A stretch of 64,000 nucleotides of DNA from positions 1 through 64,000 of the forward strand of contig NZ_CANLXV010000011.1 of NCBI RefSeq assembly GCF_947495205.1. Reading direction: 5' to 3'. The notes under the pieces were generated by a model. It made no database searches, had not been told where the DNA came from, and saw only the letters and a program-made list of their open reading frames with translations. Origin of the DNA: an uncultured Polaribacter sp. Lineage in GTDB: Bacteria > Bacteroidota > Bacteroidia > Flavobacteriales > Flavobacteriaceae. Every line of letters starts with the position of its first letter. The stretch's first letter is position 1. The position numbers were made by a program, and so were the translations under genes. Shown piece after piece: positions 23,725 through 33,244 of the stretch.

Positions 23725-23732
23725 TACTTTTG
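23725..23732 (+). promoter_or_regulatory. -7 element TACTTTTG of DUF2892 gene
   Basis: Fits TAnnTTTG. It lies 65 bases upstream of the ATG at 23798, with the palindrome at 23688-23703 in the activator position. Confidence 0.55.
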
Positions 23733-23797
23733 TGTTAGTAAAGTTGCTGTTTAGCAATCTTTCTAAAATTTAATATTCATTTTAAAAATAAAGAATC

Positions 23798-24004
23798 ATG
23801 AAAAAAAACGTAGGAAATCCAGATAGAATTATTAGAGCAATTCTTGCAATTGTATTAGCTGTATTATATTTTACAGGAGTTACAGAAGGTACATTAGGTT
23901 TAGTATTGGTAATTGCAGGAGGTGTATTTTTAGCTACAAGTTTTGTTAGTTTTTGCCCTATTTATGCAATTTTAGGTAAAAGCACTTGTGCTATAAAAAA
24001 GTAA
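23798..24004 (+). CDS. DUF2892 (YgaP-like) small membrane protein
   Basis: 68 aa. KKNVGNPDRIIRAILAI is the DUF2892 signature, followed by two TM segments (about 13-30 and 33-53) around VTEGTLG, and a C-terminal FVSFCPIYAILGKSTC with two cysteines. The domain is often linked to rhodanese proteins and to Crp/Fnr regulators in Bacteroidota. Here it lies 108 bp after such a regulator with an operator between. A role in sulfur or redox physiology is inferred only. Confidence 0.9.
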   Translation: MKKNVGNPDRIIRAILAIVLAVLYFTGVTEGTLGLVLVIAGGVFLATSFVSFCPIYAILGKSTCAIKK

Positions 24005-24008
24005 GCAT

Positions 24009-24046
24009 AAAAAAAGCAGTTAATTTTTTAATTCACTGCTTTTTTT
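24009..24046. terminator. Bidirectional intrinsic terminator
   Basis: AAAAAAGCAGT pairs with ACTGCTTTTTT around an AT loop, between two convergent genes; suitable for both strands. Confidence 0.85.
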
Positions 24047-24049
24047 ATT

Positions 24050-25969
24050 TTAAGAAAAATTGCTAATTTCTGCTTCAATTTGTTCCCAATTTTCCATTAA
24101 AGAATCTACTTTTGCTTTTTTAGCTTTGTATTTTTCAAAAAAGTTAGGTCTAGCAGAAACTTCATCATAATTATTAGCTAGTTCTAAATCTATTTTTTCT
24201 ATTTCTTTTTCTAAATCGGCAATTTCTGTTTCTATATTAGAAAGCTTATTGTTTAGTTTTTTTAATTGTTTTTCTTGATCTCTAGACAATTGTTGCGCTT
24301 CTTTTTTAGAGGAATCTTTAGCAACTTTTACAACGGTTTTCTTTTCTGCATCGCGTAAACTTTCCATTTTGTGTTGCTCTAAGAAATAATCAATATCACC
24401 TAAATACTCTTTAATTTCTTTGTCTTTAAAGCCATAAACTGTTGTAGTTAAGCCTTGTAAAAATTCTCTATCATGAGAAACTACAATTAAGGTTCCGTTA
24501 AAGTTATTTAACGCTTCTTTTAAAACAGTTTTAGAGGCAATATCTAAGTGGTTTGTGGGCTCATCCATTATTAAAACGTTAAACGGTTGTAATAATAATT
24601 TACACAATGCCAAACGATTACGTTCTCCTCCAGAAAGTACTTTTGCTTTTTTATCTACAGCATCTCCACCAAATAAGAAAGAACCCAACATGTCTCTAAC
24701 GCGCATTCTATTGGTGTCTGTTGCAGCGTCTTCCATAATTTCTAAGACGGTTTTTTCTGGTGGCAAATGCTCAGATTGGTTTTGTGCAAAATAACCAACT
24801 TCTACATTATGTCCCAATTTTAAATGGCCTTCAAACGGAATTTCGCCAACCATCATTTTTGCTAAAGTAGATTTTCCTTGACCATTTTGACCAACAAAAG
24901 CAATTTTACTGTTTCTTTCAATTAATAAATCAACACCATCTAAAACGTGTTTTTCGCCATAACTTTTAGATAAATCTTCTGCTTCAACAATAATTTTACC
25001 AGGTTCTTTAGAAATAGCAAACCGCACATTCATTGCCTGATTATCATCTTGATCTACTTCAATTAATTCAACTTTATCTAGCTGTTTCATTAAAGATTGT
25101 GCCATAGAAGCTTTACTTGCTTTGGCTTTAAACTTGTCAATTAATAATTTTTTCTGACGAATTTCTTTTTCCTGATTTTTTTGCGCTTGTAATTGTTTTT
25201 CTTTGATTTCTCCTCTTAATAATAAGAATTGCGAGTAAGGTTTTTTATAGTCGTAAATTTGTCCTAAAGAAATTTCTATGGTTCTGTTGGTTACGTTGTC
25301 TAAAAACATTTTATCGTGAGAAACTAATACAATTGCGCCCGCGTAAGACTTTAAAAAGTTTTCTAACCATATAATAGATTCAATATCTAAGTGGTTTGTT
25401 GGCTCATCTAAAAGCAGAATGTCATTATTTTGTAATAACAGTTTTGCTAGTTCTATTCGCATTCTCCATCCTCCAGAAAAAGTATCGGTTAATTTGTTAA
25501 AATCTTCTCTTTGAAAACCTAAACCTTGTAATATTTTTTCGGTATCTCCTTGGTAATTGTAACCTCCTAAAAGTTCGTAACGTTCTTGTTTGTCTGTTAA
25601 TTCTTGAATTAATTCTGTATAAGAATCGCTTTCGTAATCTGTTCTAGTTGTAAGTTGATTGTTAATGGCGTCTAACTCTAATTCTATGGCTTTTATTTCT
25701 TCAAAAGCTTGGTAAGCCTCTTCTAAAATAGTTCTTCCTTCTACAAAATCTATGTCTTGTCTTAAAAAACCCATTCTAATATCTTTATCAAAAGCCATAG
25801 TACCACCACTGGTTTCTATGTCTTTAGAAAGTACTTTTAAAAGTGTAGATTTTCCGGCTCCATTTTTACCAATCAAACCAATTCTATCTCCTTTATTTAG
25901 TTTAAAGGTAATTCCTGAAAATAAATCAGTTCCCATAAAGGAAACTGATAAATTATGAACGTTTAACAT
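24050..25969 (-). CDS. ABC-F family ATPase
   Basis: 639 aa with two ABC cassettes and no membrane domain. First: Walker A GLIGKNGAGKSTLLK near 34-48, signature FSGGWRMRIELAKLLL near 165, Walker B ILLLDEPTNHLD. Second: FVGQNGQGKSTLAK near 354, LSGGERNRLALCKLL near 450 and VLIMDEPTNHLD. An acidic/basic linker (about 240-300) and a C-terminal coiled coil (about 545-630, with KKLNNKLSNIETEIADLEKE) match Uup-type ABC-F proteins, which act on ribosomes or DNA-linked processes. No resistance linkage is apparent. It is followed by a terminator shared with the DUF2892 gene. Confidence 0.93.
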   Translation of the reverse strand: MLNVHNLSVSFMGTDLFSGITFKLNKGDRIGLIGKNGAGKSTLLKVLSKDIETSGGTMAFDKDIRMGFLRQDIDFVEGRTILEEAYQAFEEIKAIELELDAINNQLTTRTDYESDSYTELIQELTDKQERYELLGGYNYQGDTEKILQGLGFQREDFNKLTDTFSGGWRMRIELAKLLLQNNDILLLDEPTNHLDIESIIWLENFLKSYAGAIVLVSHDKMFLDNVTNRTIEISLGQIYDYKKPYSQFLLLRGEIKEKQLQAQKNQEKEIRQKKLLIDKFKAKASKASMAQSLMKQLDKVELIEVDQDDNQAMNVRFAISKEPGKIIVEAEDLSKSYGEKHVLDGVDLLIERNSKIAFVGQNGQGKSTLAKMMVGEIPFEGHLKLGHNVEVGYFAQNQSEHLPPEKTVLEIMEDAATDTNRMRVRDMLGSFLFGGDAVDKKAKVLSGGERNRLALCKLLLQPFNVLIMDEPTNHLDIASKTVLKEALNNFNGTLIVVSHDREFLQGLTTTVYGFKDKEIKEYLGDIDYFLEQHKMESLRDAEKKTVVKVAKDSSKKEAQQLSRDQEKQLKKLNNKLSNIETEIADLEKEIEKIDLELANNYDEVSARPNFFEKYKAKKAKVDSLMENWEQIEAEISNFS

Positions 25970-25980
25970 ATATTAATCGT

Positions 25981-27270
25981 TTATTTTTTTATAAATTTTA
26001 AAGACTGTCTTCCTGTATTGTTATGAAAATTTAAAATATAAATTCCCGAAGAAAGATGAGTTACATCAAATGAATACTCTTTTTTAATGCTAGAAAGATT
26101 TACAATTTGATCTTTCATTAATTTTTTTATAAACTTTCCCTTAACATCATATAGCTCTATAACCATATTATCTGATCCTTTATAAGCTATGCTAAAAGCC
26201 AATTTATTTTTTACAGGGTTTTCTGATAATTTTATGGATAATGGTATTCTGCTTTTTCCAATGTCTTCTGTAGCTAAGGTTTCATTAGTGTATTTGTAAA
26301 TTGTTGTACCCGCTGCAAATGCAGTATTGTTGTTTATTACAAAAACTCGGTTTAAATTTCCACCAATATTTGTGTTTATCCAGGTATCTCCGCCGTCTTT
26401 CGTTTCAAGAATTCCTAATTCAGAACCTCCCATAAAACCATGTGTTTCAGAAATAAAACCAACAGCTTGTATATCTGCACCAGGTACGTTTTTTTCTTCC
26501 CAATTTTGGCCAGCATTAAAAGATTTTATTAATTTCCCAGGATTTGCAGTTGCTTGTTGAACGGCGCCAAAGATAGTGTTGTTGTCAGAACCTTGTAATA
26601 TTTGAAGTTTCCAAACGTATTCGCCTTTAATGCCAGAATTGTAAATTTCTGTCCACGTAATACCACCGTCTGTAGTTTTAATAATAATACCTCCATTTGC
26701 ATTTTTACCAGAAGCATAACCAATATTTTCGTCTACAAATACAACTTCAACTAAAGCAGTTGCATGGGCAGACATGTCTGTAGAGGTCCAAGTTACTCCA
26801 CTATCTGTAGATTTTATAAGCATTGCAGGTTCAAAAAATACACCAACTCCATAAACTGTAGTTTCGCCTATGGTTTCAATACCACATATTCCAGCAGGAT
26901 TTGGAGTAATACCTGTAACTTCAGACCAAGAAGTACCACCATCTAATGTTTTAAAAAACTTACCTTGAAACGTACCTAAGAAACCAATTTTTTCATTTAA
27001 AAATTCTATATTTCTAAAATATAGCCCAGTACCAATATCAGTGCCGTCTATTTGCTTAATCCAATTTAAACCACCATCTGTTGTTTTGTAAACTTCGGCG
27101 TAAAATCCGTTTGCGGCCCAACCTAAGTTATCGTTTAAAAAAAATACATCATCAAATCTTTGGTTGTCTGTATTTGCTATGCTGTTAACAGATTGCCAAC
27201 TAAAGTCTTGTGCTTGAGTAAACAATATATTTAAAAAGATTAAAAGAATTGTAATGTTGGCTTTATTCAT
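25981..27270 (-). CDS. T9SS-sorted Ycf48/BNR-like beta-propeller protein
   Basis: 429 aa. Signal peptide (about 1-20, LFTQAQ), then a repeated WT-type propeller with KTTDGGLNWIKQ, KTLDGGTSWSEV, KSTDSGVTWTS, KTTDGGITWTE and ETKDGGDTWIN, each a BNR/Ycf48-style blade. The C-terminus is a T9SS type A domain (SENPVKNKLAFSI, then ELYDVKGKFIKKLM and VTHLSSGIYILNFHN). It is probably an extracellular or surface protein; the ligand is unknown. Located 11 bases upstream of the ABC-F gene on the same strand. Confidence 0.9.
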   Translation of the reverse strand: MNKANITILLIFLNILFTQAQDFSWQSVNSIANTDNQRFDDVFFLNDNLGWAANGFYAEVYKTTDGGLNWIKQIDGTDIGTGLYFRNIEFLNEKIGFLGTFQGKFFKTLDGGTSWSEVTGITPNPAGICGIETIGETTVYGVGVFFEPAMLIKSTDSGVTWTSTDMSAHATALVEVVFVDENIGYASGKNANGGIIIKTTDGGITWTEIYNSGIKGEYVWKLQILQGSDNNTIFGAVQQATANPGKLIKSFNAGQNWEEKNVPGADIQAVGFISETHGFMGGSELGILETKDGGDTWINTNIGGNLNRVFVINNNTAFAAGTTIYKYTNETLATEDIGKSRIPLSIKLSENPVKNKLAFSIAYKGSDNMVIELYDVKGKFIKKLMKDQIVNLSSIKKEYSFDVTHLSSGIYILNFHNNTGRQSLKFIKK

Positions 27271-27336
27271 TTAAATTACGTTTATAATTCTATCGAAATA
27301 ATTATATTTACAAAAATATATAATTTAAAATAGGAA

Positions 27337-27705
27337 ATGCTAAAAAAAGGAACAAAGCTATATAGTATTTTAAAAGGTAAATGTCCACAATGTAACGAAG
27401 GTGATTTTTTTAAGCACAAATTTACATTTAACCCTGCAAAAATTACAACATTACATAGCAATTGCCCAAATTGTAATTTAAAATATATGATGGAACCTTC
27501 TTTTTTTTATGGAGCCATGTATGTGAATTACGGCATTACAGTAGCGCTTTCTGTGGCTGTTTTTGTAATATCTTCTGTGTTTTTTGGTTTGGAATTGTTA
27601 CAATCTTTTTTAGCGATTATAATAGCCTTAATTCTTTTAGCTCCTGTAAATTTGCGTTTGTCTAGAATTCTTTGGATTAATATGTTTGTGAGTTTTAAAA
27701 AATAA
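27337..27705 (+). CDS. DUF983 small membrane protein with zinc ribbon
   Basis: 122 aa. Two CxxC pairs (GKCPQCNEGDFF and SNCPNCNLKYMMEPS) form a zinc-ribbon-like head, followed by GAMYVNYG and two TM helices (about 65-85 and 90-110). This is the DUF983 family, common in Bacteroidota and alphaproteobacteria, without an assigned function. It ends 1 base from the convergent FAD oxidoreductase gene. Confidence 0.9.
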   Translation: MLKKGTKLYSILKGKCPQCNEGDFFKHKFTFNPAKITTLHSNCPNCNLKYMMEPSFFYGAMYVNYGITVALSVAVFVISSVFFGLELLQSFLAIIIALILLAPVNLRLSRILWINMFVSFKK

Positions 27706-28746
27706 TTATTGAAATCTTTTAATATCTGCAACAGGATCTAAATTTGCATTATGTTCTATGTGCTCAAATAAATTTTTAGCCATAGTTGGTGCCAACATTA
27801 CACCTCTAGTACCCAAGCCATTTAAAATTGCTAAATTTTTATGTGTTTTATGCAAACCAATAAATGGTTTTCTATCTGCAGTTGCTGGCCTTATGCCTGC
27901 AGTTTGATTGATAATTGTATAAGGAACATCAATTACTTTTTTTAATTTTTCAACCAGTTCTTCTTTCCCGTCTTCAGACGGATTAGAGGTTTTGTCTTTA
28001 TGATTAAAAGTAGCGCCAACTTTATAATGATTGTTTCCTAGAGGAATTAAAAATAAAGCCGATTTTAGTAAAAATTCGATATTAATTTCGGGTGCGTAAA
28101 TGGTAATTAATTCTCCTTTTACTTCATCTAAGGGTAAGTAATTAAAAAACGGATTTTCCTTCATTCCAAATCCTTCACAAAAAACTACTTTTTCGCAATT
28201 AATATCTTTGTAAGTTATTTTTTCTTTAGTAATTTCTAATTGTTGATGCTCAAACTGTTCAAATCGTATTGCATTTAAATCTTCTAAATAAGTTCTGTAA
28301 GCATTTACTAGTTTTAAGGTGTCAATTCTTCCGGCTTCATTTACAATACCAAAACCAAAATTGCCAACAATACCATGCACTTTTTCATTTGCTATTTTAG
28401 CATTCATAAACTGTTTTAGTTTTGGCTTATCAGAAAGTGCAAACCAATTGTTTTGTTCTTCAATAGACTTAAAAGCTCTTTTAATTTCGAACTTTTTATC
28501 GAATTTTTGGTTTAGTTTTTTCTCTAAACCTTCATAAAAAGGCATGGCCAAGTCTAATTGTGCTGCAGCATTCCAAACCGGTGTAAAACGTCTTAATATC
28601 ACAGGATTATAAACACCACCAGCTACCAAAGAAGAGGTTTGCGAGGCATCTTCAAAAACAACAAACGTTTTTTTAGCAGCAATTAATTTTTCTGCAAAAG
28701 CCAAACCTGCTAAACCTAAACCAACAATTATATAATCTACTTTCAT
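27706..28746 (-). CDS. FAD-dependent oxidoreductase (DAO family)
   Basis: 346 aa. The N-terminal dinucleotide motif YIIVGLGLAGLAFAEKL (GxGxxG) and the following acidic residue in FVVFEDAS are typical of FAD binding. LVAGGVYNPVILRRFTPVW follows, and the C-terminal FAD-binding segment GIRPATADRKPFIGLH and GLGTRGVMLAPTMAK are clear. The motifs resemble the glycine-oxidase/MnmC C-terminal group, but there is no methyltransferase domain. The amine substrate is unknown. Confidence 0.88.
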   Translation of the reverse strand: MKVDYIIVGLGLAGLAFAEKLIAAKKTFVVFEDASQTSSLVAGGVYNPVILRRFTPVWNAAAQLDLAMPFYEGLEKKLNQKFDKKFEIKRAFKSIEEQNNWFALSDKPKLKQFMNAKIANEKVHGIVGNFGFGIVNEAGRIDTLKLVNAYRTYLEDLNAIRFEQFEHQQLEITKEKITYKDINCEKVVFCEGFGMKENPFFNYLPLDEVKGELITIYAPEINIEFLLKSALFLIPLGNNHYKVGATFNHKDKTSNPSEDGKEELVEKLKKVIDVPYTIINQTAGIRPATADRKPFIGLHKTHKNLAILNGLGTRGVMLAPTMAKNLFEHIEHNANLDPVADIKRFQ

Positions 28747-28804
28747 AGCACAAAAATAATTAAGTTTTTTGTTGAAGTTAGCAATTGAACGAATAAAATA
28801 AAGA

Positions 28805-30490
28805 CTATTTTAAGTCTTTTAAAACCAATTGAATGGATTTGTGTCCATTCCATTCATTTTCATCTAAATTATAAGCAATATCAAAATCGTTTTGTACGAT
28901 TTCTAATTTATCACCCAAATTAAAACCTATAGCATTGTAGGTTTTTTGATTATCACCTTGAAAAACATTTAATTTTAAATGTGTTTTTTCTGCACCAACT
29001 TGTTTGCCATAACCATTATCTCTAACACAAGTTGTGGTAAAAGTAGGTTTCATATTCATAGGACCAAAAGGTGCCATTTGCTGAATAATTCTAAAGAATT
29101 TTGGAGTAATTTCAGAAAAATCTAAAGTAGCATCTATACTAATTTCTGGAGTTAACAATTTTTTATCTATGGTTTTAGAAACCACTTCTTCAAACTTGTT
29201 TTTAAAATTCTCATAATTTTCTGGCAATAAGGTTAAACCTGCTGCATATTTATGTCCGCCAAATTGTTCAATAAATTCTTCGCATGCTAAAAGTGCATTG
29301 TACACATCAAAACCCTTTACAGAACGGGCAGAAGCTGCTAGTTTATTGCCGCTTTTAGTAAAAACTAAGGTTGGTCTGTAATATTTTTCTATTAATCTAG
29401 AGGCAACAATGCCAATAACACCTTTATGCCAATCTTCTCTGTAAACAACAGAAGTAAATTTTTCTTCCTCTTTATGATCAATTATCTGAATTAAAGCTTC
29501 GTTAGTGATTTTTTTATCCAAATCTTTTCGATCTGCATTAAAAATTTCTATGGCTGCAGAAAATTCTACGGCCGAATCAAAATCCATTTCAGTAAGTAAT
29601 TCTACAGCATAATTACCATGTTTCATTCTGCCAGCGGCATTAATTCTTGGTGCAATTATAAAAACAACATCTGTAATGGTAAGTTCTTTTTTATGCACTT
29701 GATGAATGATTGCTTTAATTCCGTTTCTAGGATTTTTATTAATTACTTGCAATCCATAATAGGCTAAAACTCTATTTTCCCCATTCATGGGTACAATATC
29801 TGCAGCAATTGCAGTAGCTACCAAATCTAAATAAGGTACAAAATGTTCTATAGATTGCTTTCTTGAAACGCCTAAAGCTTGAATTAATTTAAAACCTACA
29901 CCACAACCACATAATTCATCAAAAGGATAAGTACAATCTTCTTGTTTTGCATTTAAAACAGCAGTTGCTTTTGGTATATCTTTACCGGGTTTGTGATGGT
30001 CACAAATAATAAAATCGATATTTTTTTCTTTGGCATAGGCTACTTTTTCAATAGCTTTAATACCACAATCTAACGCAATAATTAAAGAAAAATCATTGTC
30101 GTGCGCAAAATCAATGCCTATGTAAGAAATGCCATAACCTTCTGCATATCTATCTGGAATATAGGTAGCAATGTTTTTGTAAATTGTTTTTAAGTAAGAA
30201 GTAACTAAAGAAACAGCAGTAGTGCCATCTACATCATAATCACCATAAATTAAGATGTTCTCATTATTGGTTATAGCTTTTTCAATTCTTGTAACAGCCA
30301 AATCCATATCCTTCATTAAAAAGGGATCATGAATATCTTTTAAACTAGGTCTAAAATATTTTTTAGCCGCTTTAAAAGTGGTAATATTACGTTGGCAAAG
30401 AATTTTGGCAATGGTTTTGTTTACCTGTAATTCTTTTGCTAGTGCAGCTACTTCTTGTTTATTAGGTTCAGGTTTTAAAGTCCATCTCAT
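28805..30490 (-). CDS. recJ: Single-stranded-DNA-specific exonuclease RecJ
   Basis: 561 aa, a 5'-3' ssDNA exonuclease of recombination and mismatch repair. DHH-family motifs: ILIYGDYDVDGTTAVSLV (motif I), IIALDCGIKAIEK, IICDHHKPGKDIPKA (motif III, DHH) and APRINAAGRMKHGNYAVELL. DHHA1 follows at REDWHKGVIGIVASRLIEKY and EQFGGHKYAAGLTL. The C-terminal OB domain ends LVLKDLK. Length matches the family. It is upstream of the oxidoreductase gene on the same strand with a 58-bp gap. Confidence 0.96.
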   Translation of the reverse strand: MRWTLKPEPNKQEVAALAKELQVNKTIAKILCQRNITTFKAAKKYFRPSLKDIHDPFLMKDMDLAVTRIEKAITNNENILIYGDYDVDGTTAVSLVTSYLKTIYKNIATYIPDRYAEGYGISYIGIDFAHDNDFSLIIALDCGIKAIEKVAYAKEKNIDFIICDHHKPGKDIPKATAVLNAKQEDCTYPFDELCGCGVGFKLIQALGVSRKQSIEHFVPYLDLVATAIAADIVPMNGENRVLAYYGLQVINKNPRNGIKAIIHQVHKKELTITDVVFIIAPRINAAGRMKHGNYAVELLTEMDFDSAVEFSAAIEIFNADRKDLDKKITNEALIQIIDHKEEEKFTSVVYREDWHKGVIGIVASRLIEKYYRPTLVFTKSGNKLAASARSVKGFDVYNALLACEEFIEQFGGHKYAAGLTLLPENYENFKNKFEEVVSKTIDKKLLTPEISIDATLDFSEITPKFFRIIQQMAPFGPMNMKPTFTTTCVRDNGYGKQVGAEKTHLKLNVFQGDNQKTYNAIGFNLGDKLEIVQNDFDIAYNLDENEWNGHKSIQLVLKDLK

Positions 30491-30525
30491 AGTTTATACG
30501 CAGCACTAGTTTTAGTACTTTTTTT

Positions 30526-30957
30526 TTATTTTTCTAAATGATGTAAATGAATTTCAGTTTCAATTTCTGCAAATTGTCTAAACATTTCCATAACGCCACA
30601 ATATTTTGTTACCGATAAATTTACAGCTTTTTGAATTTTTTCTGGTTTTAAATCTGCATCCGTAAAATGATAATCTACTTTTACTTTATTGTAAAATTTA
30701 GGATGTTCATCTGTTAACTCTGCAGTAACTTCAATTTTAAAATCGGCAACTTCTGCACGCATTTTTTCAAGTAAAGAAACAACATCTAAACCAGAACAAC
30801 CTGCCAAAGAAGATAACATTAATGCTTTAGGTGCAAAACCAACTGTATCTCCATTATCTTGAGATTTGTCAAACATTGTAAATTTGTGTCCACTGGGGTT
30901 GTTGCTTTCAAAATGAGAATTTCCTGTCCAAACTGTACTAATTATATTTTTTACCAT
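30526..30957 (-). CDS. OsmC-family protein
   Basis: 143 aa. Two OsmC/Ohr cysteine elements are visible, LAGCSGLDVVSLLEKM near residue 53 and SVTKYCGVMEMF near 120, with the MFDKSQDNGDTVGFAPKAL lead-in. The family includes peroxiredoxin-like detoxifiers; this is the YhfA/OsmC-like branch rather than Ohr proper. Located 35 bases upstream of recJ on the same strand, so likely co-transcribed. Confidence 0.92.
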   Translation of the reverse strand: MVKNIISTVWTGNSHFESNNPSGHKFTMFDKSQDNGDTVGFAPKALMLSSLAGCSGLDVVSLLEKMRAEVADFKIEVTAELTDEHPKFYNKVKVDYHFTDADLKPEKIQKAVNLSVTKYCGVMEMFRQFAEIETEIHLHHLEK

Positions 30958-31031
30958 GATTATATTTTTATTTATATTGACGTCTTAATTTTTACGCTAT
31001 TACAAAAGTAAACAATATATAATATAAAAAT

Positions 31032-31634
31032 ATGGCATTAGTATCACCTTTAAGTGCAGAACACGATTTAGAAACCAAAGAATTGGCAACGTTTTTTAAT
31101 GAAACTTTGGGTTTTTGTCCAAATTCTGTACTAACCATGCAAAGAAGACCCGCAATTTCTAAAGCATTTATTAATTTAAACAAAGCGGTTATGGCAAATG
31201 AAGGCAACGTTACATCTGCTTTAAAAAGAATGATTGCTTGGGTTTCTAGTAACGCTACAGGTTGCAGGTATTGTCAGGCCCATGCAATTAGAGCTGCAGA
31301 ACGTTATGGAGCAGAGCAGGAGCAATTAGATAATATTTGGGATTATAAAACACACCCAGCTTTTTCTAATGCAGAAAGAGCTGCTTTAGATTTTTCTTTA
31401 GCAGCATCTATGGTGCCAAATGCCGTAAATGCCGAAATAAAAAAAGAATTGTACAAATATTGGGACGAAGGCGAAATTGTAGAAATGTTAGGTGTAATTT
31501 CTTTATTTGGATATTTAAATAGATGGAACGATTCTATGGGAACAACTATGGAAGAAGGCGCTGTAGAAAGTGGAAACCAATATTTAGGAAAACATGGTTT
31601 TGAGGTTGGAAAACACGATGGCTCTAAATACTAA
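31032..31634 (+). CDS. Carboxymuconolactone decarboxylase/AhpD-like protein
   Basis: 200 aa. The AhpD-type redox motif ATGCRYCQAHAIRAAERYG (CxxCxxxH) is near residues 75-95, with ERAALDFSLAASMVPN downstream. Members are peroxidase-related or disulfide reductases. The start at ATG 31032 gives MALVSPLSAEHDLE. Divergent from the osmC gene with a 74-bp gap, which suits a shared oxidative-stress response, though no operator was identified. A terminator follows. Confidence 0.9.
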   Translation: MALVSPLSAEHDLETKELATFFNETLGFCPNSVLTMQRRPAISKAFINLNKAVMANEGNVTSALKRMIAWVSSNATGCRYCQAHAIRAAERYGAEQEQLDNIWDYKTHPAFSNAERAALDFSLAASMVPNAVNAEIKKELYKYWDEGEIVEMLGVISLFGYLNRWNDSMGTTMEEGAVESGNQYLGKHGFEVGKHDGSKY

Positions 31635-31655
31635 CAGAGCTTTTTTAATATTTAA

Positions 31656-31690
31656 AAACCACGCTTTTTTTTAGCGTGGTTTCTTGTTTT
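31656..31690. terminator. Bidirectional intrinsic terminator
   Basis: AAACCACGCT/AGCGTGGTTT around a T-rich loop, with T-rich sequence on one side and A-rich on the other, between convergent genes. Confidence 0.85.
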
Positions 31691-31727
31691 TATAAAATTA
31701 CTTTATTTTAGTAATGTCGTAGAAAAG

Positions 31728-32069
31728 CTATTTTAACTCTAAAGCTTTCCCCTCAAAAGACAAACCTTCAAAACCAAATTGCATAAAATTTCTAATATTT
31801 TGATGTGAAGTTCCGTTTTTGTCTTCTAAAACATTTTGGTAATGTTCACCAAAACAAAATAGGGTTTCTTCTTTAGATAACTGTTCTAATTTTGCAAAAG
31901 CAAATACTTTACAAGAGCCAGAATTTTCTCCACTATTATTTCTTATTTCACCATTTGTAAAAGTCGTTGGCGTGAAATTGTAATTGTCTTCTATAATTTG
32001 CATGGTTTCTGCAAAAGCTATTGTTGTTGGATTTTCTTGTATTTTATTTTTGAAGTCTTGTAGTGTCAT
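31728..32069 (-). CDS. HopJ type III effector-like small protein
   Basis: 113 aa. The whole length matches the HopJ family: FAETMQIIEDNYNFTPTTFTNG, then NSGSCKVFAFAKLEQLSKEE and LFCFGEHYQNVLEDKNGTSH. The name comes from Pseudomonas, but the family is widespread in bacteria without type III secretion, and no such system is seen here. The cytoplasmic function is unknown. Monocistronic or linked to the aldo/keto reductase upstream. Confidence 0.88.
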   Translation of the reverse strand: MTLQDFKNKIQENPTTIAFAETMQIIEDNYNFTPTTFTNGEIRNNSGENSGSCKVFAFAKLEQLSKEETLFCFGEHYQNVLEDKNGTSHQNIRNFMQFGFEGLSFEGKALELK

Positions 32070-32114
32070 GTATAAAAATTGTAAAATGATGTATTAATTG
32101 TTTAGTTGAAAAAA

Positions 32115-33101
32115 CTACCATAAATGGTGTACTTCTTTTTTAATAAAAGAATCGTAAATATTTTTAACTTGTGCTAGTTGTTCTTTGGAAATAGAATTTG
32201 CTTTATTGGTGTTTAGGTTGGCTAATAATTGATCTGTACTAGATGCACCAGGAATTACACAGCTAACTTCGTTAAAAGATAAAATCCATTGTAAGGCTTT
32301 ATGCACAAGATTTTCATCCTCATTAAAAATTGTTTTTAGTTCTGCCACAGCCTGTAAACCTAAATTATAATCTATTCCAGAAAAGGTTTCTCCTTTATCA
32401 AAAGCAGCGCCATCTCTATTAAAAAAACGATGATCTTCTTTGTTAAAAGTAGTAGCTGTATTAAATTTTCCAGTTAACAAACCACTTGCTAAGGGAACAC
32501 GCGCAATAATTCCCACATTTTTTTTGTTAGCTTCTTTAAAAAAAAGTTCACTTGGTTTTTGACGAAACATATTAAAAATAATTTGCACAGTACTTACGCC
32601 ATTATATTCAATCGCTTTTAAAGCTTCTGCTACTTTTTCTACGCTTACTCCGTAATTTTTAATTTTACCTTCTTTTGTTAAATCATCAAATAAACCAAAA
32701 ATTTCTGGACGATTGTAAACTGCTGTTGGCGGGCAATGTAGTTGAATTAAATCTATGCTATCTACGCCTAAATTTGTTAAACTATTTTCTACAAATTTTC
32801 TTAAAGCTGCAGTTGTGTATGCAGCATCTGTATGCGGATTCAATTGGCGGCCACATTTTGTGGCAATATATACTTCTTGGCTACTAGAACGAACAATTTC
32901 TCCAACTACTTTTTCGCTTAAACCAGCGCTATAAACATCTGCAGTATCTATAAAATTAACCCCTTTATCTATGGCAGTTTTAATAATGTTTTCTGCATTT
33001 TTAAAACTAAAATCACTTCCCCATTTGCCACCAACTTGCCAAGTTCCTAGACTTATTTCTGAAATTTCTAAATTGGTTTTACCTAGTTTTCTGTAGTTCA
33101 T
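32115..33101 (-). CDS. Aldo/keto reductase
   Basis: 328 aa NADPH-dependent TIM-barrel oxidoreductase. Catalytic tetrad elements: INFIDTADVYSAGLSE (Asp and Tyr, near residues 52-57), VYIATKCGR (Lys) and DLIQLHCPP (His). The cofactor pocket includes RVPLASGLLTGKF and SCVIPGASSTDQL. Substrate cannot be inferred. The gene precedes hopJ on the same strand with a 45-bp gap. Confidence 0.93.
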   Translation of the reverse strand: MNYRKLGKTNLEISEISLGTWQVGGKWGSDFSFKNAENIIKTAIDKGVNFIDTADVYSAGLSEKVVGEIVRSSSQEVYIATKCGRQLNPHTDAAYTTAALRKFVENSLTNLGVDSIDLIQLHCPPTAVYNRPEIFGLFDDLTKEGKIKNYGVSVEKVAEALKAIEYNGVSTVQIIFNMFRQKPSELFFKEANKKNVGIIARVPLASGLLTGKFNTATTFNKEDHRFFNRDGAAFDKGETFSGIDYNLGLQAVAELKTIFNEDENLVHKALQWILSFNEVSCVIPGASSTDQLLANLNTNKANSISKEQLAQVKNIYDSFIKKEVHHLW

Positions 33102-33244
33102 TTTTTAATTATTGGGATGATTACTGTTTTGTAATTAAAAATAGTAAGATTTTTTTAATTCGATTTTTAAATGATTCTAATATTTAGAGCTTTGCAAAAA
33201 TAAATAATTAGTGTTTATGATTTATTTTTAAAAAATAAATCGAC

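Noticed and set aside
31728..32069. HopJ gene as a sign of type III secretion
   Set aside because: The family is widespread without such a system, and none is seen in the window.
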